The position numbers and the translations under genes are program-made. The notes below the pieces were generated by a model. That model made no database searches. It saw only the letters and a program-made list of their open reading frames with translations, and was not told the DNA's origin. A stretch of 64,000 bases of DNA from Entonaema liquescens (Eukaryota; Ascomycota; Sordariomycetes; Xylariales; Xylariaceae): positions 1,922,001 to 1,986,000 of the forward strand of contig CADCSX010000006.1 in NCBI GenBank assembly GCA_902805475.1, given 5' to 3'. Below, in pieces: positions 37,607 to 48,829 of the stretch (position 1 is the stretch's first letter; each line of letters opens with the position of its first letter).

Positions 37607-40308
37607 TTAAATTTGGCTGCACCATCGGGAAAGGAATCCCGGCAACTCGCACGCCGTAGGAATTTCCTCTAGCGCAACGTCGAGCTTCCACATCTTGCCT
37701 TCTAGACCGCCATGCGCAGCGTTACTCCGGCCACCTATACCGGCTGGGATTAATATACCAAGTGACACTAGGCGTTCCCAGGCCACCGCGGCGACACCTC
37801 GACCCCAAGTCCTTGCGCCTGCTCCTAAGGCTAGCATACCCGATGAGGCTGACTGCACCCGTTGCTTACCCATCTGAGAACTATACTCGTCGTACGCCAT
37901 GGCGAAATTAATCGTGTCAGTGTGAGCGACGATATCAAGACGTGCCGCCGATATGAGCAGCGCCAACTCTAGATCTGATAGCGTTGCCAAAAGATGAAGT
38001 TTCGATTCCGAAGGCTCGAGCGAAATGCACACCGACGAAGGCGAAGGTATTGCTAGATCTAGCGAGGAAGTCGAAATCATCGAGAGTGGTAAGATGCACG
38101 AGGTAAGAAATGCCGGTACGGATTTCGTCGTATAGTAGTGATACTCCAGATGATCCTCGAAACTCGGGTTCTTGTGTAGAGTCTAGAATGCATTAGTACA
38201 GCTCATATATATGGCAAGGCATAACAGTAACATCTTACCTCTATCTTCTTGTCCCAGTAGTCGCGGAACTCGTAGAGCCCTTCCAAATTAGTGTCGAACC
38301 CTTCGCGGTCGAGATCCTCCTCATCCACAGATAGTCCTTGCCTACAGACGTCCCAGTAGGCCTGCAAGGTTTTTGGAAGAGACATGTAGACGTATCGGTG
38401 GCTAAAACGACTTTTTACTCTCTTCTCTAGACTCTCTACCACATCTATTCTTGTGGTTAACCCTAACACAGCGATAGGAGCTTTCCTTGCTTGGGCAATA
38501 TCAAACAGGTTGTATAATAGAGTTTGGCGCGCATGCGTTGCAAACAAGTCGAACTCGTCAATGATGAAGACGACAGACTTTGACGTTACACCATCATCAG
38601 CTCCCATGATCTCGGCGGGGTGGGAAAGAAGGGCTAGTAGCGAAGCCATTGTATCGGCATAGTTGCTCGTCTAGTTATAATTAGCTTGCGAACCGTCTAA
38701 TATATATACCTAGTCATCATACCTTATTTATCAGGTCATCCTCAAGATTCATCTCTTTGCCGAGTTGCCGCCAAATCTCCTTAAGAGCTAGCTTATCATC
38801 GGTGTGGATGAATCCGTTGAGACGAACTATGTGGAATTCTTCTTGATGCTCAGCTCTTAGATTAGAGATGATTTCTTCCATCAACTAGTAACATAATTAG
38901 CAACTTTTAGCTAGCACTCGAGGTAGGTTTGGGAAAACCATACGGTTGTCTTGCCGGAACCCCTCGCACCAATAACCATCATCGAATTACCTTCACCGGC
39001 CAAGACCGTCTGTTCTACTAGCTGAAACGCCTTTTCGTAAGCTTCGCTCTGACCACAAAGCTTAATGAGACGGTTTCCGGAACAGCGATCCAACAGCACG
39101 CGCTGCATATGTCGTAGATGCTGTTCAAAGTTGGGAATACTGGGAATTTCAGATACGTTTGTCACTCGTATCTGTTTCTTTGGGGTCGTTTTCACGCCCG
39201 GTAGAACATCGTCTTGCGAGCAATTCCTACAGATCCAATCGCCTTCTGGGATGACGGGTACATCGTAGCATTTTTGATGCACCGCCATATCACAATTCTC
39301 GCAGAATATAATCTCATTTGGCGGCTCAGAGTCTGGCTTCGAGCATATAGCGCATACTTCGTCATCCTCGCTATCTTGCGCCTCGCTTATTTCATTCTCG
39401 GGAGATGGCTTACTGGTGACTACTTCCGTGGTCTTTCCTCGGGCCTGTGGCTTCGTGGGTTTCGACTGGATGTCCTTAAAGAAAACCTCATTCTCTTTCC
39501 CACTATCTCCATCATGAAACGCGACATTCTTGCGCGGCCGACCAAGCTTCTTCTTTTGCGGCGATAGTATTCCCTTGATAGCCGGTAGCTTGGCAGGTGA
39601 CATATTTGCATTGCGTCTTGGGAGTTGGGCTTTAGTCAGCTTTTTGCTAGAGACAGGCACATCAGCTATATTCTGAGCCCTCGGGGGCCTCCCCCTTCTT
39701 TTTGGTGTATCTGCTTGTCCAGTCTCATCTTGAGCTGGAACTGCTGGCTTCTTTTTCCGTGACTCCAATAAGCGTGTGCTGACGCTCTTTTTAGATGAAG
39801 CAATTGGTGTCCCTATAACACTCTTTTTCACTGGCGATGTAGATTGGAGCTCATCATGACTCCCATCTACTGCCGTCCGAGCACCATTAGCCTCCTCATC
39901 CGAATCGGGCACGTCGTAGACGTTGCTAGGAAGACGCTGGCTCTTATTCGGTGGCCTAAGACCGAGCTTTTTGTGTTTAATGGGAAGGTTCTGGAGCTTT
40001 TCGATAGCTTCGTCATCGTTTGGGGATTCGGGTACTTCATAGGAGGGATCGGTGGTTGGTTTTGTCTGGTTGGCGCGGGTATTACCCTTCGCGTCCCCCC
40101 TTCGAATCAGCCCGAGAGCACCGCCAATTGCAGAGGTAATGGCAGAGAAACCTTTGGGGGTAGAAGGTGATGCATTCGCGAGACTGTCAAGGCGACGTCT
40201 CTTGACGGAGGCGGTTACGCTAGGTGTTACTGCGGGTGACGAGTCCGGGTCATCTTCAAGACGACTTCGCTTTCGTCGGCCAGAGGTGGGAGTTTGAGCT
40301 GTCGCCAT
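37607..40308 (-). CDS. orc4: Origin recognition complex subunit 4 with AT-hooks and PHD finger
   Basis: A subunit of the nuclear origin-recognition complex that loads MCM helicase. Four exons: 40308-38944, 38884-38723, 38670-38239, 38182-37607; introns are 52-59 bp; 844 residues. The long basic, disordered N-terminal extension has two AT-hook-like cores, KRRGRPPR (about 203-210) and KKLGRPRK (about 253-260). A C4HC3 PHD finger follows at about 319-363 (CAICSK...FCENCDMAVHQKC...WICRNC). The AAA+ ATPase has Walker A GARGSGKT (447-454) and Walker B VVFIIDEFD (D547, E548). The ORC4 C-terminal winged-helix region follows. The PHD-ORC4 arrangement is known in filamentous fungi. Each exon length is a multiple of three and no damage is seen. 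Confidence 0.94.
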
Positions 40309-40901
40309 AGTGCAATTGGGAGCACATATATGACGAAAGCGTAGATTAGATATTAGCTACAAGGGAATTTGGCCATATTAAGGTGTACCCCTTCCGCGAG
40401 TTGTACTATTATGATGTTGCTCATGGTTTACCTAATATAGCTCCAAATAAAAATGGCCCTTAGACAAATAAGTAATTCAGACCCAATAAAACGCGACGCG
40501 CACGTTTCAATTTACGCGCTCGTTTCAATTTACGCGCTCTCAGGGGGGTATTTTAGGTACTTAGGTACCTTTTAGCTTACATAGCCCAGTGCTTTGGTAC
40601 ACACCTGACTGTATTACGCCAATCAGATTGAGCTGTTTTTTGCAAGTTGGTTATTTCAATTGAAGACAAAGAGTTATCATTTGGCAAACGCTATCACAGT
40701 AATTTATGTCAACAATAAAGCCCTCCAACTTATATTCTTTCATTTGTTTTAGCGATGGAATGAAATATACATACAATACAAATTCCTCCTTACAACCCTT
40801 CAGAGAGTAGAGTGTTTTGCTAGTCATAACTTACATATTATATCTATTTACTATGACCTTATCATGAGATCTCAACCTCTCAAAAATCTAGCCCAAGCGC
40901 G
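40309..40901. other. Intergenic spacer upstream of orc4
   Basis: A 593-bp spacer between the P450 stop and the orc4 start, both on the minus strand. It contains a TAGGTACTTAGGTACC block at about 40553-40571 and a short direct repeat of ACGCGC[AT]CGTTTCAATTT near 40500. No gene is seen. Confidence 0.5.
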
Positions 40902-42881
40902 TTAAATGCTGAATGGCTCTAGATTCCCAGCCGCCTTCGTAGACTCTTCGTATAGACCAACCTTCACACCTTTGTTCGGCTTCCCAACTATCTCCGTCTC
41001 GATCTGTTGCGCGTGCCAGTCGCCGCGGTATTCGATGCGCTCATACTTCTGAAGGACTCGTACCACTAGGTTTGGTTAATTAGCATGCTTCCCTTTTCCT
41101 CTTACACTAGGTGGGTAAAATCTGTCTAGGTTAGGTACTTACTGCAGTAAGCCATTTCAGTCATGGCAAAATTCTCTGTGATAGCAAGTTAGTTACGATT
41201 GTCTTATCTTAAGCTTAAGGATGAGAATTCCTTGATTAAGCTCAGTCGCGGAATTCTAACCCCTGAGAGGCTAAAAGGGGAGAAGAACCCGATGCTACAT
41301 ACGTCCTACGCAGATACGCGGACCACCGTTGAAAGGCAAGTATTGCCACGGTCTCGGTGTCCAGTTCTCCCATCTCTCAGGGGAGAAGATAGCGGGGTCT
41401 TCGAATTTCTCTGATGTCGGGGGATACAGGTCCTTTCGGCGATGCATAGCGAGGGAGCTGTAAACCACAACGTCACCTTTCACCACCGCAATAGGCGGGT
41501 TGCCTGGCGTACTGGGGAGTGTGGTATCCTCCAACGCGGAACGGATGTTGAAAGGCACCGCGGGGTATAATCGCAAAGTCTCGTTTAGGGTGTGTCGAAG
41601 ATACGACATATTTTTTAGGTCCTCATAGGTGGGAGTTCGCGTTCGCCCGACCGAGCTGATGATCTCGTTACGCAGCCTGCTATACTTCTCGGGATAGTGG
41701 GATAGTTCGTAAAACGCCCATGATAGGGTGGCGGCTGTCGTGTCGCGCCCGGCTAGCAGCACGGCGATGATTTGGTCACGAAGTACCTGACGATTACGTG
41801 TATAACGTGCAATGCTGTGCAAGAAAGTAAAGTGCTTATCGGAGTTCGATAGCTTTTCCAATTCTTCTTGTGGCAAGGCCAGCGCTTGCTCGATATACGG
41901 CATGATAAACTGCTCTATCTTCTTGATGCCTTCATTATAGGCACGACGGGAAATCAGGGATCTGAATGGCCTATATCGGTGCGTCAGCAGAGCAGCAAAC
42001 GATGACAGGAGCACGGGATTTATATCGGTTATTACCCAACTGTCGTGAGCATCATCTGGATCCTTTGCACATCGTTAAAAGCTTCTACGAATTCACCCTT
42101 AGGACTTAACGAAGTTAGCAACAATAGCCTCAACAAGTTATTTAGCGAGAGGTTTACATACTTGCGCAAGCTGTCGACGCTCGCTCCAAGAAGAAAGTCT
42201 GTAGTTACATCAAGAGTCATTCGGTAAAGGAGGTCCATGATGTTCACGGTCTGTCCTGAGGGAGGAAGCTGGGTAAGAAGTACGGATACCCATCTCTCAA
42301 ACGTCGCCAAGTCGCTGACCCTATCCTTGATGAACATCGGTCTAATCAAGCCGCGGCTATCATGCCAGAGCTGCCCGTCAGTTGTAAATATTGAATCACC
42401 GAGGAAAGGTCGCCATAGGTCGTGGAACTCTTCCCCCTTTCCGAAGTCAGAGAATTGGGTCGTGAGTACTGCCTTAACATGCTCCGGGTCTCTCGTGAGG
42501 ATATTTCTCTCGCGCGGTAAAAACCGGATTTCGACACAATTCGGGCACTCAGGAGTTGCCGAGTCGAAAAAGCTATTGAAATGCTTCAGAAGTTGGTGGT
42601 TCTTCTGCGCTTTAGCTGCAGAGTAGAACCACGTCGCCGCTTTATATATGCGTCAGGCCAGCCGTTCTCAAACTAAAACAGACGCCGTCTCCTTCACATG
42701 AGTCTCCAAAGTTGGGCTTACCCGTGATGGGATTATTTGCAAGAGTAGGCGCGCGTGTGCCGCCTATTTTTCTGATCCTAATCTCATGTCTTGTCCATTG
42801 GACCAGATAGTAGACTGAGATGAGAACCAGGGACAATACACCGGCCAGTGCGATGTGAGTAAATGATACGTCTGTCAGCAT
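40902..42881 (-). CDS. Cytochrome P450, CYP52-like (alkane/fatty-acid hydroxylase type)
   Basis: A haem monooxygenase anchored in the ER. Five exons: 42881-42722, 42639-42036, 41970-41303, 41175-41143, 41065-40902; total 1629 nt, 542 residues. The N-terminus has a membrane anchor (ALAGVLSLVLISVYYLV). The I-helix is AGRDTTAATLSWAFYELS, the K-helix motif ETLR, and the haem loop FNGGPRICVG with ligand Cys475. FNGGPRIC plus the I-helix resemble CYP52 and related fatty-acid omega-hydroxylases; substrate is inferred, not shown. Exon 4 is a 33-bp microexon coding the helix just after the haem loop. Neighbours give no sign of a biosynthetic cluster. A TATA-like element lies about 75 bp upstream. Confidence 0.93.
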
Positions 42882-43295
42882 TGTGATTTTGTTTTACTAA
42901 AAGCTCCTTAGTAATGCTCTCAATACACCTGGGTGAAGAAGCTTCTAAGTTATATATATTCTCAGCTCTATCACCTGTAGCATTTTAAGGCGAGGAATGA
43001 AATGAACTCAACGGGCCTCTGCGGACCTCGGCATGTCAGATTCTTGGTCTATAGTAGGTCTAAACTCCAAGAGTCAATTGGCTCTCTTAGGGGATCCCTG
43101 GTCAACAATTACGAATCTAATGCAACCCTGCGCGCCGTACTAAGTCATATGTGACCCCTCAGTTGATCTTATCCCTCTATGATACATACATGCAGTGGAT
43201 ACTGCAACGGACACAACTCATCGAATTGTTAGGATGAAAACGGCTTACTCAATTCCTCTATGTGAGATGAGCTAGCTGGGGACCCAAAATCCTCT
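42882..43295. promoter_or_regulatory. Promoter region of the P450 gene
   Basis: A 414-bp spacer upstream of the P450 ATG. A TATATATATT element at 42951-42960 lies 70-79 bp before the start. The left part of the neighbouring orphan gene's 3' flank falls at its right end. No gene is seen. Confidence 0.45.
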
Positions 43296-44409
43296 CTACA
43301 AGACCTCATCTTCCGCCTCATCTTTCGCCTCATTATCCATCTCATCGTCCGTCTCATCATCCGCATCATCGTCGGCCTCCTCCTGGACTCGTTCCGCACA
43401 TCCAACAGTCCACAAATCGCCATATTCCATCATGGCTCCCTTGTATCGATCGTCGCCGCAGTTCTGGCTCTTCCAGTACTGGATTCTGGTGTAAACCTCA
43501 TGACGACCGCCAGGAACATCAGGCTTACCCAATGCTCGGGCACGGCGCCGGTTGAGGATCGCCATCTTCTCACATCCCTCGAGCATGGCCGGGCTATATG
43601 GCTGCAAGGTCGGCCACTGAACGCAGTATTCGCGGAGATAGCAGACGTAGGCCACGTCAACCCTCATTTTATACTGGCCCTTATCGGCCAGGGTGTCGAG
43701 GGCTTTGCGGATATTATGTATATCGACTGTCTGCAGGACGAAAAACTTCTCTTCTTCGACAGTGCCGATGACCTCAGTGCCCTTGATAACTTTCTTGAGC
43801 TCCCACATGAATGCAGCGACTGACGCCTCCGTCTGGCCCGCAGTTGCTTCCCAAGCATTGTAGACAGCATCTTCCATCTCCGCCGCCCGTTTTTGTGGCT
43901 CTTCTTTCTCCAAGCACTTTTCCAGGACCATCAGTGGCGTGACGAAAGTCGGCTTGAAGAAGCCGAGCGGCTTAGAGTGGTTCTTGATTCTAAGAGAGAC
44001 GGCCTTCTGCAAGCAGTATCGGAGAAGTGCCAGGTCCATATTCCAAATTGGGTGGGGTAGAAGCTCAGACAGGTCTCTGATGATTTCGTCTTCGTCATCT
44101 CCAATCCGGAGGCCCCAGGTGAACAGATCCGAAACGCTTCGTTTGAAGATATGGATAGTCATCTTCCAAAACTTCGGCAGATAACGCATGTTTGCTCGAT
44201 CTCGAACTAATTGTTGATCGGCTTTACTCCAGGTGATTCCGAGTTCTTCGTCTCGGGAATCGTCGTTGGCACTGAACCGGAAGGCATATTCCATGCCGGC
44301 ACTATTGAGCCCGGGTTAATGAACGGGCACAACTATCATGACACGGGATTCTTTCAACTTACCCGAAGTGGAAAACCCTGATTTGCTGATGAGCAACTTG
44401 GTTTGCCAT
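43296..44409 (-). CDS. Orphan-like protein with acidic repetitive C-terminus
   Basis: I do not recognise this protein. Two exons: 44409-44363 and 44301-43296, joined by a 61-bp intron (GTAAGT donor, CAATAG acceptor); 350 residues, starting MANQVAHQQIRVFHFGAG. The large exon alone also has an ATG at 44294, but the short first exon splices in frame and gives the better start. The body is alpha-helical in appearance with many charged residues, Trp-rich patches (FWKMTIHIFKRSVSDLFTWGL) and no membrane span. The last 28 residues are almost pure Asp/Glu with repeats such as DDADDETDDE, encoded by a degenerate CTCATC-type minisatellite at 43300-43385. A TATA-like element (TATAAATA, minus strand) sits near 44626-44633. 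Confidence 0.72.
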
Positions 44410-46861
44410 TTTGAATGGTCTTGTGATGATAAGTAGGCGTGTTGGGATAAGATATGAGGCAAGAAGAGATGGATTGGATTATCTCTGTTGTGAATGTGTT
44501 TTATTTGTCGTGATAGGAAAGTTGTTCGCTGAAGGTCTGGTTTGGAGAAGCAGGTCTTCAGAAGCTGGACTAACAAGTATGTTCTGGAGGGAATGAGGAA
44601 GCTTGCTGAGGGTGGGGGAGGAATGTATTTATAATGCGTCTCTCGTAGAATACTGCACCTCGTTTGAGAGGTGCCTTCTCAAAATAGGTCTGTTACTTCT
44701 CGTCTTAGGAAAGAGATGACCCAGTTATTAGGACTATCGGTTGCTTGCCAGGTGGTCTGTCAAAGGAGTCACGGTGTTTTGGGTGGGTCATGAGGTATGT
44801 TAGAGCCCCTCTTGGCCGTGCGCTTCCAGACTTGCAGCTGTATTTCGTGTTGCCCAGACGAATTGGCAGCTCAATATCCTCCTGACGCATGTGTTTATGT
44901 ATATAGCGGGCTGGTTGCTAGAGGATATGCGTAAAGGGAGAGTACTTAGGTACGTCAGAGGCACTAACACACAATATCTATCAACAGTCGACTGGAGCTA
45001 AGGGAAGTCACCTGGTAAGAGGCAACGGTCGTTGTTGAGTATATATAGAAACACAATGCTTATAGAACTTAGGGTACGTATCCTCAGACGTACCATAGAC
45101 AGAAGTCTGTACTTACTCATGGTGGTCACAGCCTTAGGCATGACTTACGGCTGTTATGACTGTAACGAACACTAGTTGGTACGAGGATAGATAGTTCCTA
45201 AGGAATTGATATTAACCCCACAATGTTGAGGCAAGGTCGGGATTTCTTACGCGTTTGTTTGGGAAGCACACGCTTTTATCGTGCATGTCAAATAAACGAA
45301 CACGCGTGCTCACTGTAACAACCCTGTTTTACTACAGTGGCTGTACCCTAATTATATTATTCTATTATAAGAACTACTTCGAAAGGAATAAGCATCGCGA
45401 GGATAGAATGGGAGTATTCGAATCCTATAAGTATCTAGAACGAGTAATGGCTTTGGTATACATTGTCACCAGGTTCAATAACTTATGTTTGGGGGATATA
45501 GGCTTGGGCTGCTTGTCGAGCATTGGCAGCGCTATAAGATGTTATGAATTCGTGGAATTCCTTCGGTTGGTAGTCTACATCACGTCCATTAATCCTGCTA
45601 TAATGCACGAAGATTGCCTGGAAGAAAGAATGGTTCGTGCCTCATTAGACCGACGGGTCATATCTAGTAACTGTGGCTTTTAGGGAAACTTTTCTCGTAC
45701 ACTAACGAGTGACGCTGGGCTTCACGTACCTTGCTGGGTCGTAAAGGGGCAACGTTTTCTGCTGGTCAAGGGGATGTTCATCAAGGGGTGCATATATAAT
45801 GTATCTATGTACGTGTACCGTCGGTTTTGCAGAAGTAGATTTCGATTAGATAGCAGGAGCAATGTATCTAACTCCAAAAAACTAGTAGTATGTGGGATTA
45901 TGTGCGGTATGTAACAAGCACCTATAGCAAGTAGTACTCAATAGCTACCGTTTCCCGTAACTTCCATGTTAAGTTGTGTGATGACATAATATATATAAGC
46001 TCATAGCCATTAATGACATCTTCAGAATATCGAATACTCTTTACCATATATGAGATAAAGGACCATTAGACTAGATACTTTGTTATTCTAGGCACATAGT
46101 ATATTCAAAGCCTTATCTCACAACAACAACAACAACAACCACCACTGACTCTTATTCATATAGTATGCTGCTCTCTATATATTCTCGCCGTATTGCAGAG
46201 TATTAATTAACTAAGCTCCATGGATAGACCAATATAGATAATAAACTTATGTATCTCACTTACGTATTGGGACTCTTGGGAGGTGGCGTCCGGTATCTAC
46301 CTAAGTAGTTGTATTATAGGAGTGGGGACGTTGCCTTGTCTTTTGCTATGTTAATTCAATGTACCAAGGCTCGGGCCGAAAGTTTCTTATTAAAGAGGTA
46401 TTTCATACTGGCTACATAAAGGTGAAAAGGATTGGATAGTATTGCCCGAGCTACAGTAGCTGGTGTTGCTATAAATATATTAAGCTGCTTAGATTTAGTA
46501 GATAGGTTACTGCCTCGCTTTTGACTTAATATGTGGTTGATATAGCCTTAGTAAGATAGACTAGAGATGTGTAAGACTTTTAGTTTAAGCTTTCGTATGC
46601 CTCCTCAATCGTATTGTAGTTGTATAGCTATAGACCTTTTTGGTTTACCCCTATTCCTGTCAGGTTTTACTGAGGGGTTAACAAATAGCCTTAGCTAGGT
46701 ATCTATGCTCTATAATACTGAATATGAGTATGAACTATTCTTCTTTACTCTTTGAGGAGATTTAAAAGGGCTCCGGCATGTTACATCCCCCCAAATCAAG
46801 TGACTTTTAACTATACTTTCACAATATCAATACACAAGCGAGATGCCCTCCGCACCCCACC
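44410..46861. other. Gene-free intergenic region
   Basis: About 2.45 kb. The only sizeable ORF (45255-45683) has no motif, no good context and AT-rich random-like composition, so I do not call it. A CAA run lies near 46121-46139. The right end is the 3' flank of the small disordered-protein gene. Confidence 0.5.
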
Positions 46862-47398
46862 TCAAGTTGCAACACCAGCCCTAGCATCCCCATCATCAGG
46901 GCCCCTACCCTGTCTTCTCTCCTCCTTAATGGCCTCTCTCTTCGAAGCCTGCTCCTGCTTCTTGCTATCATACACGTCAGTGACTTTTTAATTCTAATGT
47001 TCTCTGAACATCATGCACCAAGCTCACCGGTCAAGATCACTCGCTAGATCTGGTTGCGACCCAGTAGCACCGGGCTTACGCTCTACCACGCTAGCCACGT
47101 CGCCCTCGCCTGAAGCACGCATCTGTTCGCCTTCCAGCTCCTGGTTTCGACCGACTTGCTCTTGGGTACGGCCGTACTTCTCCTCTCCGGCCGGCGCGCC
47201 GTGGATGCCATATCCTAAGCTCGAAGGTACAGCATCACCAAGGTTGGAGGGTTTATTAGACGGCGAGCGCTCATCTACGGTGTTTCCATGGGCGTGGTGT
47301 CTCGCGCTATGTTGTTCTGAAGGGGTTGAACTGACGGGGTTTCCTTGCGTCTCGTATGCTGAGTCTTTAGGAGGTTGCGTAGGTCCTGAGGGGTCCAT
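46862..47398 (-). CDS. Small hydrophilic disordered protein, unknown function
   Basis: Two exons, 47398-47028 and 46964-46862, with a 63-bp intron (GTGAGC donor, ACTGAC branch site, GATAG acceptor); 157 residues. The spliced length is an exact multiple of three and ends in TGA. The protein is almost entirely polar: Ser/Pro/Gly/Gln/Glu-rich with PSEQHSARHHAHGNT in the first half and a basic-acidic helix (KKQEQASKREAIKEERRQGR) at the C-terminus, the pattern of a small conserved family of Pezizomycotina that I recall only as hypothetical proteins. A hydrophilin-like stress role is possible but not shown. Confidence 0.78.
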
Positions 47399-48829
47399 CT
47401 TGATTAATGGTTGATGTACAGTGTAGTTTTAATATTTAAGAATAGTAAATATAATTATAACTAACTATTATATCTAATGTTTTGAAAATAATAGGCAGAC
47501 TATGTATTGTGAGGTTAAAAATTGTATTGATCGCTTGTGTTGTGATGTAATGTAGATAATGTCTAGTCGATGACGTCGACAAGGAACCCTGAATAGGAAA
47601 TTTCCCAAACGGCCCAAACGCCAGCTAAAGTAGTGCGGCTACATCAGCACAACACCACCCATCCAATCAGAGATAATGGAATATAAAAGGTCATAAACTT
47701 CTCCAGTAAAGTGGAACGACAAGGACCCGATCAGGATCTATATAAGGGGGGGAGATAGAGGATGCATAAAAAAATAAAAAAAATAAAATAAAATAAAAAA
47801 AGAGAGAAAAAGATAGAGAAAAAATGAAATAAAATAAAAGGGGAAAAGGGGGGGTTGAGGATTAAAAAAAGAATTTTATGGGCAATTTGGATTGTATATT
47901 GGTTGGTAGATGATTGAAGAACTCGAAGAAATTCGATCATCTATGTAGCGTGCAGAACAACGGCCATGGCCATATGGTGGTAGTGGAAGGGGATTGCTTT
48001 TAACTTACTCTTTGTGTTTCGTTCAGTCAGTCCAGCTTCGACCAGCTTCGACCAGCAAACCCTTCCCTCTTTAATTAGAGATCGGAGCTTGCTGTGCAAT
48101 TGCTGGACTGATATTTAGTTAACTGATGTTTGGTAACTACCTAGTTTTAGTTTTTTGGGTTTGATCTTTAATTCATAAATGTTAGGTAGCTTAAAATCCG
48201 GAAGTGTTACCACTTGACCATGGTACGTTGTTCTGCGGGTGGTAGGCACGTTTGGCAATTTGGTATAAGAGTGATGAACTTGGGCAGGTAGGTCTGGTAG
48301 GCGATGAAGAGCGAGGGCAGGTACGTGTTAAGAATGTACCTGCATGTACTTAATATAGGCGGCAGGCACATTACCTAGGAGGTACATGGGAGTTTCTTGA
48401 ATGTTTGAACAGAACTTGAGGTAGGTATCTACCTAGGTACATGTAATGTGCAAACGGTTCAATGTCTTGAAGCCTCGGTATGTAGCTTCCCAGGCACCAT
48501 ACAAGCTTCGAAGAGAGACAGGACCATGGATGTTGTTTTTTAGATGTACCTAGCATTGACAAGAGGTAATCATTCTTACATATTGATCAAACCAGGCACA
48601 CCCGGGCTAATGTGCATATTTAACGATAACCGTAAGTCTTATAGTAAACATCATTATGTGAGCTGAGGGTAGCGAGAATATATACCTAGGTAGATACGCA
48701 ATATATCTATCCCCTTTCAACGTGGCAAACGTACCAGCATCGGAGTGTTAAATAACCACCTAGTGACTCCCGGTCTCGCATATTAAAGAATTATCTCTTA
48801 TTAAAGACTAACGAGGCTACTAGCAGACC
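47399..48829. other. Gene-free intergenic region with purine-rich tract
   Basis: About 1.4 kb. It contains a strongly purine-rich A/G tract at 47767-47869 and several TAGGTACC-type words at 48360-48440. ORFs within it are artefacts of low-complexity sequence. No gene is seen. Confidence 0.55.
47767..47869. repeat. A/G-rich low-complexity tract
   Basis: About 100 bp composed almost entirely of A and G with AAAATAAAAT and GAGAGAAAA units. It produces a spurious Phe/Leu-rich ORF on the minus strand. Confidence 0.8.

Noticed and set aside
45255..45683. 142-codon ORF between the acidic-tail orphan and the small disordered-protein gene
   Set aside because: AT-rich random-like sequence without recognisable domain or promoter context.
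47731..47940. Phe/Leu-rich ORF on the minus strand
   Set aside because: Pure artefact of the A/G-rich tract at 47767-47869.
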